Source of the DNA: Bryobacterales bacterium
GTDB taxonomy: Bacteria > Acidobacteriota > Terriglobia > Bryobacterales > Bryobacteraceae
Direction of reading: 5' to 3'
Length of the DNA: 46,661 bases
NCBI GenBank assembly: GCA_020847975.1
Contig: JADLBD010000162.1
Location: 1-46,661, forward strand
Below, one piece after another: positions 26,768 to 35,269 of this stretch; the first letter of the stretch is position 1, and each line of letters opens with the position of its first letter. A model generated the notes under the pieces. It saw nothing but the letters and a program-made list of their open reading frames with translations. It did no database searches and had not been told where the DNA came from. A program made the position numbers and the translations under genes.

Positions 26768-29224
26768 ATGCGGACACTCCTTCAGGATCTGAGGTTCGGG
26801 TTGCGGCTGCTGAAAGCCAGTCCGGGCTTTACGTTCGTCGCGGTGGTCACGCTGGCGTTGGGCATTGCCGCGAGCGCCACCGTATTCGGTTGGGTGGACG
26901 GCTTGCTCCTGCGTCCATTTCCTGGCGCGCAAAATGGAGAGCAACTGGCGGTGCTCGAGGCAGCCATGCCCGTTGCGCCGAATGGGGGCAACCAGATCTC
27001 CCACGTGGAATATCTGGACTACCGGCGGAACCTGAGATCGCTCTCCGGTCTGGCCGTTCACCACGAGGATGTGTTCAGTCTCGGCGACGGGGCCGCGTCC
27101 CAGCCGGTATGGGGCGAACTGGTTTCCGGCAACTATTTCGATGTTCTCGATGTGAAGCCCGCTCTCGGCCGGTTCTTTACGCGCGCAGAAGATGCGGACG
27201 TGCCGGGCGCGTTTCCCGTTGTTGTCATCAGCGACCATCTGTGGCGTTCGCGTTTTCATGCTGACGCCGAAGTGATTGGAAAGATGCTGCGGGTGAACCG
27301 GCGGGAGTTGACGATCGCCGGAGTGGCTCCACGGGAGTTTCGCGGCACGATGCCGGGATTGTCCTTCGATGTCTGGATTCCGGTGACCATGGGGAAGGAA
27401 CTGGGCGCGCTCAGTGAAGCGGCGTTGCGGAATCGAGGAAACCGGAGCATGTATGCATTGGCGCGGCTGAAGCCGGGCGTTACCAGAGGGCAGGCCAGCG
27501 CCGAAGCGGCCACGCTCGCCCGCGGCATGGAAGCGGCCTATCCGGCAACCAACCGTGCCGTAAGCGTCGCCGTGCGGCCGGTTTGGGAGTTTCACAGCGC
27601 CGCGCCGGATCTTCTGCTTGGCCCGCTGCGCGTGCTGATGGCCGTTTCCCTGGTAGTGCTTCTCATTGTGTGCGCGAATGTGGCGAGTCTGCTACTGGCG
27701 CGGTACATTGCGCGGCGCAAGGAACTGAGCATCCGCGCCGCGCTGGGCGCCGGCGGAGTAAGGCTCAGCCTGCAGTTGTTCAGCGAGACTTTATTGCTGG
27801 CTGGTCTGGGAGTGCTGGTGGCTCTTCCACTGGCTTCCTGGATGGCGGAAATGCTGCCCGCGCTGGTGCCGAAAATCGGCGTCACGGTTGCCGAGGGGTT
27901 CCAGATGAACGGGCGAATGCTGGCGTTCGCGGCGCTTGCCTGCGTCTCAGCGGCCCTGCTTTCGGGTGCTGCGCCGGCGCTGTTCTGGATCCGCCCGGAG
28001 GTGCATGAGGGGTTGAAAGAAGGCGGCCGCGGCGGATCGCAAAGCGCCCAGTCCCACCGCTTGCGCAATTTGCTGGTGATCTTCGAAGTGGCGCTCGCCA
28101 CGGTTTCGCTGATCGCCGCCGGGCTGTTTCTGAAAAGCTATCACAATGCCCGCAACATCTATCCGGGATTCGACAAGAACAAGGTTGCGCTGATCCGCTT
28201 CTATCCTTCCGGCACGGGTTTTTCCACCCTCCAGATGCAAAGCTTCTGCCTACGCCTGGCCCAGCGGCTGAAAGGATTTCCCGGCGTGGAGGAGGTAGCG
28301 TATTCGGATCAGGCTCCGCTCGGATCTACGGCCGGGCCCTGGACCAACGTTCAACCCGAGGGTTACACGCCAGGTGTGACGGAGTCGATGGGCGTCAACC
28401 GGTATCTCATAGCTCCCGGGTTTTTCGGTCTCCTGCGCATCCCTTTGCTCGAGGGCCGTGATTTTCGCGACAGCGATGACCGGGACGCTCCGCCGGTGGT
28501 GATCGTCAACGAGACTTTCGCCAAACGGTATTTTCCTGGCGGTACGGCAGTTGGGCGAAAGGTGCGCTGCTACGGCACGTGGGCGACCGTGGTGGGCGTG
28601 GCGAAAGATACGAAATACTTCAGTGTGGCGGAAGCGCCGCGGCCGCATTTCTTTGCCCCCTACCGCCAGCATGCAGGTACGGATCAACAGCTTTTTTTTC
28701 TGATCCGCACGACGGGAGACTTTGCCGCACTTCAGACAGCGCTGCACGGCGAGGTGACATCTGTCGATCCCAATGCAGGCGCGTTCGACGCCATGCCGCT
28801 CGGGGAGTGGATGGAGGTCACCATGCTTCCGCAGAGAGTGGCGGCCAGCCTGCTGGGGGCACTGGGGGCGATCTCGCTGCTGCTGGCGGGGGTCGGGTTG
28901 TATAGCGTGATGGCGTATGCGGTTGCCATGCGCACGCATGAAATCGGCATTCGGATGGCGCTGGGGGCGGAGGCGGGCCGCGTGCGGATCCAGGTGCTTG
29001 GCCGGGGCATGGGATTGACGGTTGCCGGATTGGTGGTGGGCATCGCCGCGGCCATCCCCGTGACTCGCCTCATTTCGAGCATGCTGGTCAACGTGGGCAC
29101 GGCCGATCCAATGACCTTCGCCGGGGTCGCGCTGTTCCTTGCGGTGCTTTCGCTGCTGGCCTGCTATCTGCCGGCGCGGCGGGCCACGCGGGTGGATCCC
29201 ATCATCGCGCTGCGCTGCGAGTAG
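26768..29224 (+). CDS. ADOP-family ABC transporter permease (MacB/FtsX-like, duplicated)
   Basis: An 818-residue inner-membrane protein of the acidobacterial duplicated orphan permease family. The start, MRTLLQDLRFGLRLLKASPG, is the family hallmark. Two MacB-type units follow, each with a first helix (about 22-44 and 433-455), a large periplasmic MacB_PCD domain, and three C-terminal helices (about 285-406 and 690-805) within FtsX domains that end in PARRATRVDPIIALRCE. No ABC ATPase gene is adjacent; the ATPase partner, if any, is elsewhere, as is usual for this family. It could move peptides, lipoproteins or macrolide-like compounds out, or act in mechanotransmission. A sigma54-type promoter precedes it. 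It converges on the MFS gene with 5 bp between stops. Confidence 0.92.
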   Translation: MRTLLQDLRFGLRLLKASPGFTFVAVVTLALGIAASATVFGWVDGLLLRPFPGAQNGEQLAVLEAAMPVAPNGGNQISHVEYLDYRRNLRSLSGLAVHHEDVFSLGDGAASQPVWGELVSGNYFDVLDVKPALGRFFTRAEDADVPGAFPVVVISDHLWRSRFHADAEVIGKMLRVNRRELTIAGVAPREFRGTMPGLSFDVWIPVTMGKELGALSEAALRNRGNRSMYALARLKPGVTRGQASAEAATLARGMEAAYPATNRAVSVAVRPVWEFHSAAPDLLLGPLRVLMAVSLVVLLIVCANVASLLLARYIARRKELSIRAALGAGGVRLSLQLFSETLLLAGLGVLVALPLASWMAEMLPALVPKIGVTVAEGFQMNGRMLAFAALACVSAALLSGAAPALFWIRPEVHEGLKEGGRGGSQSAQSHRLRNLLVIFEVALATVSLIAAGLFLKSYHNARNIYPGFDKNKVALIRFYPSGTGFSTLQMQSFCLRLAQRLKGFPGVEEVAYSDQAPLGSTAGPWTNVQPEGYTPGVTESMGVNRYLIAPGFFGLLRIPLLEGRDFRDSDDRDAPPVVIVNETFAKRYFPGGTAVGRKVRCYGTWATVVGVAKDTKYFSVAEAPRPHFFAPYRQHAGTDQQLFFLIRTTGDFAALQTALHGEVTSVDPNAGAFDAMPLGEWMEVTMLPQRVAASLLGALGAISLLLAGVGLYSVMAYAVAMRTHEIGIRMALGAEAGRVRIQVLGRGMGLTVAGLVVGIAAAIPVTRLISSMLVNVGTADPMTFAGVALFLAVLSLLACYLPARRATRVDPIIALRCE

Positions 29225-29229
29225 GGCTG

Positions 29230-30480
29230 TCAGCGGCGCGGAGGACGGAGCAGAGCGGCCATAACGGCTCCGGCCAGCGCCAGTCCGGCCAGTGTCAGGT
29301 ACACCTCTTGATAGCCGACTGCCACCTGCCCCGCTGCTTTCGCCCGGTCCACGATCCCTGCGAAGTATCCCGGCACGACAAAGCCGCAAACGCCCCATGC
29401 GGAAAAGATGAGGCCGTAGTTCGCGCCTACGTTTTTCGGGCCGAAGTAATCGGCGGTGAAGGAAGGCATCAGCGCGAGGTAGCCTCCGTAGCTGAATGCG
29501 GCGAGGCACAAGCCGATGAGCACTGTGGTGAATCCGTCGGGGGTTCGCAAGAAACCGACACAGGCGGCGATGGAGACGGCGCACATCCCCATGACTGCTG
29601 TCTTGCGGCCCACGCGGTCCGAGATGCTGCCCCAGCCGAGGCGGCCCAGTCCGTTGAAGACGCTCATGATGCCCAGGGCAGTTCCGGCGGTGATGGCGGA
29701 GTTTGCCGCCATCTGTTTGAGCAGCGGGCTCGCTTCGCCAATGGCCGTCAACCCCACGGAGGTTCCGAGGAAATAGACCACCCAAAGGGCGTAGAACTGC
29801 CAGGTCCTGATGACCACGCGCGGCATGAGGTCCACTCCGGCCGACAGGCGAGCGGATGCGGTCCATCCCGGAGGCTGCCACCCGGCCGGGGGGACGCGGT
29901 AGAGTTGCGCTGATCCGATGACACCGATATAGAAGATGGCCGCGAGGATGTAGAACGTGCGCGGAATGGTGACGGCCAGCGCCGCGGGATCGCTTCCGAT
30001 CAGCGCCTCGATCAAGGGTCCGAACACCAGCGGCCCCACACCGAAGCCCATGACGGCAAGCCCGACGATCATCCCGCGTTTATCCGGGAACCATTTGATG
30101 CAGGTGGCAATGGGCGTGACGTACGCAAACCCGACGCCTACTCCCGCCACGATCCCGTAGGCAACGACCAAACCGGTGAGCGAATCGCCGAACATGCCTG
30201 CCAGCAGACAGCCGGTGCCGAGCAGCAATCCCCCCACGCTGGCAACCAGACGCGGACCCTTGCGGTCCTGCCAGAATCCGGCCACAATCATGCCCGCGGC
30301 GAAGGCGAGCAGGGAGTAGCGGTAGGGGGCGATGGTTTCGGCATTGGACCAACCGTGCAACTGAGCGAGCGGCGGGCGAAAGATGGACCAGGAGTAGATC
30401 ACCCCGAGCAGCACTTGCATGAACACCGCGCTGGCCGCATACCGCACGCGGTTGAGGGAGACAGTCGACGTGGACGTCAT
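29230..30480 (-). CDS. OFA-family MFS transporter (oxalate/formate-antiporter-like)
   Basis: A 416-residue major facilitator with twelve predicted helices. The start (VFMQVLLGVIYSWSIFRPPL) and the FPDKRGMIVGLAVMGFGVGP stretch after helix 4-5 are typical of the oxalate:formate antiporter (OFA) subfamily, whose members exchange or import small carboxylates. The gene is last in a minus-strand run, four bases after the ThuA-like gene. Substrate is probably an organic acid; I cannot go further from sequence. The ribosome-binding site is poor, so it likely relies on coupling to the upstream gene. Confidence 0.88.
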   Translation of the reverse strand: MTSTSTVSLNRVRYAASAVFMQVLLGVIYSWSIFRPPLAQLHGWSNAETIAPYRYSLLAFAAGMIVAGFWQDRKGPRLVASVGGLLLGTGCLLAGMFGDSLTGLVVAYGIVAGVGVGFAYVTPIATCIKWFPDKRGMIVGLAVMGFGVGPLVFGPLIEALIGSDPAALAVTIPRTFYILAAIFYIGVIGSAQLYRVPPAGWQPPGWTASARLSAGVDLMPRVVIRTWQFYALWVVYFLGTSVGLTAIGEASPLLKQMAANSAITAGTALGIMSVFNGLGRLGWGSISDRVGRKTAVMGMCAVSIAACVGFLRTPDGFTTVLIGLCLAAFSYGGYLALMPSFTADYFGPKNVGANYGLIFSAWGVCGFVVPGYFAGIVDRAKAAGQVAVGYQEVYLTLAGLALAGAVMAALLRPPRR

Positions 30481-30484
30481 GTAA

Positions 30485-31309
30485 TCAGTTCTTCTTTCGT
30501 GGAGGTTTGGGATCGAGATTCTGCCGCAGATCCTCTGTTGTCAGGTCCGCTTCGGCGCCGCCTTTGGGGATATCCACTTTCGCTGTCCAGAGCACGGCAT
30601 TCACCACCATGCGGCGGAATTCCGGGATGCCCCAGTTGGTGTGGTAGTGGCCGCCGGTGAAGCCGAAACTGCGCCCACCATTGGCCCGCGCCGTCACCCA
30701 GGCGACGGTTTCGGTGTTCGGATTTTCTTTCGGCAGACGGGTGGTCAGGATTGGCGTGACGCGCTTGTCGTGTTCGCGGAAGCGGATGCGGTAGTACCAT
30801 TCATCCTTGCCGGAGAAACTCTGCCAGCCTCGCGACACCGGATGATTGGGCGATGCCCGGGTGACGTCCACGTCGTTAATGGGGTTTGAGGAATAGGGCC
30901 GTTCGTAGTAGCCGCCCAACCAATCGAGGAACTCCGCGCCCCCGTGGTCCTTGGGAATCTCGACGCAGTAGTGCATGCAGCCGAAGCCGACGCCGGCGTC
31001 CATGAGCTTTTGCATCTTCGCCAGCCGGTTGTCCGTGAGGAAAGGATGCCGTTCGCCGCCGTCCATGTAGAAGAAAACCGCGCGCGCGCCATCGAAGACC
31101 TTTTCATCCTCGGGCCAGCCGCCTTTCACCACCACGGGCTCGATGTCTTTGTTCTGCTTGAGCATCTGTTCGAGCAGCAGAATTCCGGCGTTGAATTCGT
31201 GGTCTCCCGGGCCGTGGCTCGGCTTTCCGGCTACGAGAACAATCTTGACGGGGCCGGCGGCGGCTGCACAGACGGCGCCCAGGCAAAGCAGGGTTGCGAT
31301 GCGAAACAT
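30485..31309 (-). CDS. secreted ThuA-like domain protein
   Basis: A 274-residue exported protein (leader 1-17) built of one ThuA-like domain, a class I glutamine-amidotransferase-like fold named after trehalose utilisation. Family motifs are KIVLVAGKPSHGPGDHEF near the start, AVFFYMDGG, GCMHYCVE, and a C-terminal GHYHTNWG. Secreted ThuA proteins are common beside DUF1501/DUF1549/DUF1553 genes in planctomycetes and acidobacteria, and are thought to act on sugars; their reaction is unproven. It follows the DUF1501 gene by 78 bp. That gap has a 7-bp hairpin and a -10-like box, so it may also have its own promoter. Confidence 0.85.
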   Translation of the reverse strand: MFRIATLLCLGAVCAAAAGPVKIVLVAGKPSHGPGDHEFNAGILLLEQMLKQNKDIEPVVVKGGWPEDEKVFDGARAVFFYMDGGERHPFLTDNRLAKMQKLMDAGVGFGCMHYCVEIPKDHGGAEFLDWLGGYYERPYSSNPINDVDVTRASPNHPVSRGWQSFSGKDEWYYRIRFREHDKRVTPILTTRLPKENPNTETVAWVTARANGGRSFGFTGGHYHTNWGIPEFRRMVVNAVLWTAKVDIPKGGAEADLTTEDLRQNLDPKPPRKKN

Positions 31310-31317
31310 GAGTAGCC

Positions 31318-31325
31318 ATTGTATA
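31318..31325 (-). promoter_or_regulatory. -10-like element just upstream of ThuA-like gene
   Basis: On the minus strand GTATACAAT gives TATACA (31325-31320) and the overlapping TACAAT (31323-31318), 8-10 bases from the ATG at 31309. Transcription would begin only a few bases before the start codon, and there is no Shine-Dalgarno sequence, so a near-leaderless message is predicted. Confidence 0.35.
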
Positions 31326-31344
31326 CGGCGCGGCCCGGCGCCGT
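31325..31344 (-). terminator. perfect 7-bp GC hairpin between DUF1501 and ThuA-like genes
   Basis: ACGGCGC (31325-31331), a six-base loop and GCGCCGT (31338-31344) form a perfect stem 43 bases after the DUF1501 stop codon. No U-run follows in the minus direction. It may attenuate or process the operon transcript rather than terminate it fully. Confidence 0.35.
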
Positions 31345-31387
31345 CCCTTGGGGTTCGTATGGGTTTGCCGGAAATGCGGTGTTGCGC

Positions 31388-32797
31388 TTAAGCGAGCGCC
31401 TTCTGGATGAGCCGTCCGCGGACATCGGTCAACCGGAAATCGCGGCCCTGGAACCTGTAGGTCAGCTTGAGGTGGTTGATCCCGAGCAGGTGCAGAATGG
31501 TGGCGTGGACATCGTGCACCTCGATTTTGTCTTCGGCGGGTGAGAATCCAAGGTCGTCGCTTGCGCCGACCGTGATGCCGTGCTTCAGTCCGCCGCCGGC
31601 CATCAGCAAGGTGTAGGAATCGATGTGATGGTTGCGCCCGATCTTGCCCTTCTCGCGTACCTCGCCCATCGGGGTACGGCCGAACTCGCCGCCCCACAGC
31701 ACGAGAGTCTTTTCGAGCAGGCCGCGCTGTTTCAGGTCCTGAATGAGGGCGGCGGTCGGCTGGTCCACTTCGCGGCATACCTTGTCGAGGGGGCCGACGA
31801 TGTCGTCGTGATGGTCCCAATCGGTGTGGTAAAGCTGCACGAAACGAACGCCGCGCTCCACCAGGCGGCGGGCCAGCAGACAGTTGTTGGCGAACGTTCC
31901 TTTACCGGGCTCGGCGCCGTACATCTCCATGGTCTGCTTCGATTCCTGGCCGAAGTCGATCAGGTCAGGGCCGCTCGTTTGCATCCGGTAAGCCATTTCG
32001 TAGGCGCTGATGCGGGTCTTGATCTCCTCGTCGCTCGTGTCTTCGAGGCGGAGGCGGTTCAAATCCTGGATGGCGTCGAGCGTGCGCCGCTGGTCTTCTC
32101 CCGTGATGCCCTTCGGGTTCGAGAGATCGAGGATAGGATCACCGACGTTGCGGAAGGGAATTCCCTGGTAAGCCGTGGGCAGGAAGCCGCTCGACCACAG
32201 CAGCGCGCCGCCGCGCGGTCCGCGCGGTCCGGATTGCAGAACGACGAATCCGGGGAGGTCCTTCGATTCACTTCCAATGCCGTAAGTGACCCAGGCTCCG
32301 ATGCTCGGGCGGCCCGGGCGGATGGACCCGGTGTTGGCGAACAACTTCGCCGGACCGTGGTTGAAGTTCTCCGTGGCGACGCCGTTGAGCATGGTAAGGT
32401 CGCCGGCGACGGCAGCCATGTGGGGCAGCAAATCGGATATCCACATCCCGTGTTCGCCGCATTGCCTGAAGTGACGCCGCGTCCCCAGCAGCTTCGGCGT
32501 CTCCTTGGAGAAGCTGTCCATGAAGGCGAAGCGCTTGCCCTTGAGGTAGCTTTCGGGGGTCGGCTTGGCGTCCCATTTCACCAGTTCCGGCTTGTAGTCA
32601 AACATTTCCAGATGGCTCGGCCCGCCGGCCATATGGCAGTAGATGACATGCTCGACTTTAGCGGGGTGGTCCTTGCCGATGGCGAATGCCTTCTCGCCGA
32701 TGAGGTTGAGCAGCGCAATCTTTCCGACGCCGGCTCCGCAATCGCGGAAAAACTGCCGTCGGGTCGCATGCAATACAGCCTTCTCTTCGTTCGTCAT
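31388..32797 (-). CDS. DUF1501 family Tat-exported protein
   Basis: A 469-residue DUF1501 protein, related to sulfatases/alkaline-phosphatase-fold enzymes. The N-terminus has a twin-arginine-like segment (TRRQFFRDCGAGVGKIALLNLI, residues 12-33), consistent with export. Family motifs are HMAGGPSHLEMFDYKP near 50-65, PSIGAWVTYGIGSE, WGGEFGRTP (a late metal-site-like motif) and NHHIDSYTLLMAGGG. It is the near-constant partner of DUF1549/DUF1553 cytochrome proteins: here its start is 5 bp after that gene's stop, with GGGAG upstream of the ATG. The biochemical role of the pair is not established; sugar or polyphosphate breakdown and electron transfer have been proposed. Confidence 0.92.
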   Translation of the reverse strand: MTNEEKAVLHATRRQFFRDCGAGVGKIALLNLIGEKAFAIGKDHPAKVEHVIYCHMAGGPSHLEMFDYKPELVKWDAKPTPESYLKGKRFAFMDSFSKETPKLLGTRRHFRQCGEHGMWISDLLPHMAAVAGDLTMLNGVATENFNHGPAKLFANTGSIRPGRPSIGAWVTYGIGSESKDLPGFVVLQSGPRGPRGGALLWSSGFLPTAYQGIPFRNVGDPILDLSNPKGITGEDQRRTLDAIQDLNRLRLEDTSDEEIKTRISAYEMAYRMQTSGPDLIDFGQESKQTMEMYGAEPGKGTFANNCLLARRLVERGVRFVQLYHTDWDHHDDIVGPLDKVCREVDQPTAALIQDLKQRGLLEKTLVLWGGEFGRTPMGEVREKGKIGRNHHIDSYTLLMAGGGLKHGITVGASDDLGFSPAEDKIEVHDVHATILHLLGINHLKLTYRFQGRDFRLTDVRGRLIQKALA

Positions 32798-32802
32798 CGC
32801 TT

Positions 32803-35115
32803 CTACTCCCGGGTCATGAATTCGTCCAGGTTGAGCAGCACGCGGGAGACGGCGGTCCAGGCCGCTTTTTCCTCGTGCTTGGAGTCGCGTTGCGCGGCCA
32901 GCAATTGGAGCAGCCGCTTTTGTTCCCCGGCCCGCGGCGCCCGGTCGAGCGCCAGAAGAAACCCCTCTTTGAGCTTCTGTGTATCGTCAGTAGTCTTGTC
33001 TTTCAACAGGCGGTCCGCCAGCGCACCGGCAAACTCGAAGTACGCCTCATCGTTCAGCAGCGTCAGCGCCTGAAGGGGCGAATTGGAGCGGATGCGGCGG
33101 GTGCAGGTGGTGGTGGCATCCGGCGCGTCGAACAGCACCAGCGAAGGATGCGGCGCCGAGCGCTGGAAGAATGTGTACACGCCGCGGCGGTACCGGTCCG
33201 CACCTTCGCTCGTCTTCCACTCGCGCTTCACCTGGGTGACGGAGTTCGCGCCGGGCGGCAGCGGCGGGTAGACAGCCGGTCCACCCAGCTTTTCCGAGAA
33301 CAGGCCGCAGGTGACGAGCGCTGAATCGCGAACCAGTTCGGCATCGAGCCGCAAACGGTTTTGCCGGGCCAGCAGTCGGTTGTCGGGGTCGACGGCTTTG
33401 GCGTCCGCGCGCCCCTTCGAACTCTGGCGGTACGTGGCCGACATGACGATGAGTTTGTGCATCGCCTTGCGGCTCCAGCCGCGGTCCATGAATTCGAGAG
33501 CCAGGTAGTCGAGCAGTTCCGGATGAGTCGGGCGTTCGCCCATGACGCCGAAGTCATTCTCCGTATCGACAATGCCCTTGCCGAAATACTTCTGCCACAT
33601 GCGATTGACGGTTACGCGCGCCGTGAGCGGGTTGCGGCGATCCACCAGCCAGCGCGCCAAATCGAGCCGTGTGGGAGGCCGCCCGTGTACGTCGAGGGGC
33701 GGTAAGACGGCGGGCGTGCCGGGTTCCACATTCGCTCCATGGCGCGTGAAATCGCCGCCCAGGTGAATGTAGGCCTGCCGCGGATGGTCGAGTTCCTTCA
33801 TCACCAGGGCGCGCGTCACCTTCGGCATGTGTTTGCGCAGATTGTTGATGTGACGCTCGCGTTCCACGACTCCCGGATCGAGGATGGAGCCTGTTCCGGG
33901 AATGGATTGCTTGTATTGGTTCAGTTCATTCTCGAGCAGTTGAAGTTGCGCTTCCCAGGCGTGGTAGCGTTTCAGATCATCGGGCGAACCGACGGGGAGG
34001 AACGGCTTGTTGAAATCCTTGCGGTCCGCTTCCTTGTCCACTTCATCCGCGTTGTTGAGGAACGCGAAGAGCTGATAGAACTCGCGCTGAGAGAAGGGGT
34101 CGTACTTGTGGTCGTGGCAGCGCGCGCAGCCTACGGTGAGTCCCATGAAGGCTGCGCCCGTGGTCATCACCCGGTCGGCTACCGCCTCGACGCGGTACTG
34201 CTCGAAATCGATGCCTCCTTCATAGTTCGAAGGCGTGTTGCGGTGGAAGCCCGTGGCGATCAACTGCTCCTGGGTCGGGTTGGGAAGCAGGTCTCCAGCC
34301 ATCTGCTCGATGACGAACTGGTTGAACGGCTCATCCCTGTTGTAGGCGTTGATGACCCAATCGCGGTAGAGCCACATCCCATCGCGAGGAGCGTCGATGG
34401 TGTAGCCGTCGGAATCGGCATAACGAGCAATATCGAGCCAGGCGCGGCCCCAGCGTTCGCCAAAATGCGGCGAAGCGAGCAGGCGGTCCACGGCGCGTTC
34501 GTAGGCTCCAGGGCGCTGATCGGCGAGGAACTCTTCGAGTTCCCTGGAAGTGGGGGGAAGCCCGATCAGATCGAGGCTCACGCGGCGCAGCAGCGCGGCG
34601 GGACCGGCTTCCGGTGAAGGTTCGAGCCCCGCCTTTTCGAGCCGGGCAAGAACGAAATTGTCGATTGGGTTTCTTACCCAAGCCTGATTCTTCACTGCCG
34701 GGATTGGCGCACGCCTGGGCGCCTGGAATGCCCAGTGGTTTGCGCCGGGACGCTTCGATTTACGCAACGCCTCGGGCATCGGCAGGCCGTCTTTGATCCA
34801 CTTTTCGAGGATGGCGATCTGCTCGTCCTTCAACTTGCGTCCGGGAGGCATCTTCAAATCGCCTGTCTGGCGAATGGCATGCATGACGAGGCTCGCTTCC
34901 GGATCGCCGGTCTTCACCGCGGGGCCGCGGTTGCCGCCTTTCTGAATGGACTCGAGGGTTTCAAGGGACAGACCACTGGTGAGGTTTTTGTCCGAGTGGC
35001 ACGGGATGCAATTGGCGCGCAGCACCGGCTGCACCTGCGTCTCGAAAAAGCCTGTCGAGGACGGCTGCTGCGCAGCCAGAAGCAGAGGGAACACCAGCCC
35101 GATGCATCGCCACAT
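32803..35115 (-). CDS. secreted cytochrome c / DUF1549 / DUF1553 protein
   Basis: A 770-residue exported protein (leader 1-15). It begins with a planctomycete-type cytochrome c domain with one haem motif CIPCH (residues 36-40) and candidate methionine ligand in DLKMPPG. Next is DUF1549 (about 140-350, ending with the CARCHDHKYDP motif, a second CxxCH) and DUF1553 (about 450-750, with LARWLVDRRNPLTARVTVNR and MSATYRQSS). It is first in a four-gene minus-strand operon with DUF1501, ThuA-like and MFS genes. TATAAT lies only 9 bases before the ATG with no ribosome-binding site. These large extracytoplasmic haem proteins are widespread in Planctomycetes and Acidobacteria; the electron partner and substrate are unknown. 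Confidence 0.92.
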   Translation of the reverse strand: MWRCIGLVFPLLLAAQQPSSTGFFETQVQPVLRANCIPCHSDKNLTSGLSLETLESIQKGGNRGPAVKTGDPEASLVMHAIRQTGDLKMPPGRKLKDEQIAILEKWIKDGLPMPEALRKSKRPGANHWAFQAPRRAPIPAVKNQAWVRNPIDNFVLARLEKAGLEPSPEAGPAALLRRVSLDLIGLPPTSRELEEFLADQRPGAYERAVDRLLASPHFGERWGRAWLDIARYADSDGYTIDAPRDGMWLYRDWVINAYNRDEPFNQFVIEQMAGDLLPNPTQEQLIATGFHRNTPSNYEGGIDFEQYRVEAVADRVMTTGAAFMGLTVGCARCHDHKYDPFSQREFYQLFAFLNNADEVDKEADRKDFNKPFLPVGSPDDLKRYHAWEAQLQLLENELNQYKQSIPGTGSILDPGVVERERHINNLRKHMPKVTRALVMKELDHPRQAYIHLGGDFTRHGANVEPGTPAVLPPLDVHGRPPTRLDLARWLVDRRNPLTARVTVNRMWQKYFGKGIVDTENDFGVMGERPTHPELLDYLALEFMDRGWSRKAMHKLIVMSATYRQSSKGRADAKAVDPDNRLLARQNRLRLDAELVRDSALVTCGLFSEKLGGPAVYPPLPPGANSVTQVKREWKTSEGADRYRRGVYTFFQRSAPHPSLVLFDAPDATTTCTRRIRSNSPLQALTLLNDEAYFEFAGALADRLLKDKTTDDTQKLKEGFLLALDRAPRAGEQKRLLQLLAAQRDSKHEEKAAWTAVSRVLLNLDEFMTRE

Positions 35116-35124
35116 GTTGAAAGG

Positions 35125-35130
35125 ATTATA
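35125..35130 (-). promoter_or_regulatory. consensus TATAAT 9 bases before the cytochrome gene start
   Basis: Minus-strand TATAAT (35130-35125) lies 9 bases before the ATG at 35115. The predicted start site is 2-3 bases from the start codon and no Shine-Dalgarno sequence is present. No good -35 is seen. A near-leaderless mRNA for the four-gene operon is predicted. Confidence 0.45.
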
Positions 35131-35194
35131 TCGCGAAATGCGTTACACTCTTCTGTGCGCCGGCCGCGCGGCACGGCGTCTGAGCGCAGTGGCG

Positions 35195-35228
35195 GGACGT
35201 TGCTGCGTCCGGGCAACATGGAATGTTG
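35195..35228 (+). promoter_or_regulatory. two adjacent stem-loops in the glycerol facilitator leader
   Basis: GGACG-N6-CGTCC (35195-35210) is followed three bases later by CAACAT-GGA-ATGTTG (35214-35228), a perfect 6-bp stem with a triloop. Both lie between the probable promoter side and the ATG at 35270, about 40 bases before the ribosome-binding site. They might control translation or mRNA stability; the pattern matches no riboswitch I know. No convincing promoter is seen in this 154-bp divergent gap for the plus strand beyond a weak TACACT at 35144-35149. Confidence 0.3.
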
Positions 35229-35269
35229 TCTGGGGGGCGCAGACGGAGATTGCACAGGACGGAGAACGA

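Noticed and set aside
28250..29881. 543-codon minus frame crossing the ADOP/MFS convergent junction
   Set aside because: Overlaps two confident genes in shadow frames; translation is low-complexity.
31580..33073. 497-codon plus-strand frame across the DUF1501 and cytochrome genes
   Set aside because: It spans two genes on the other strand and has no family features.
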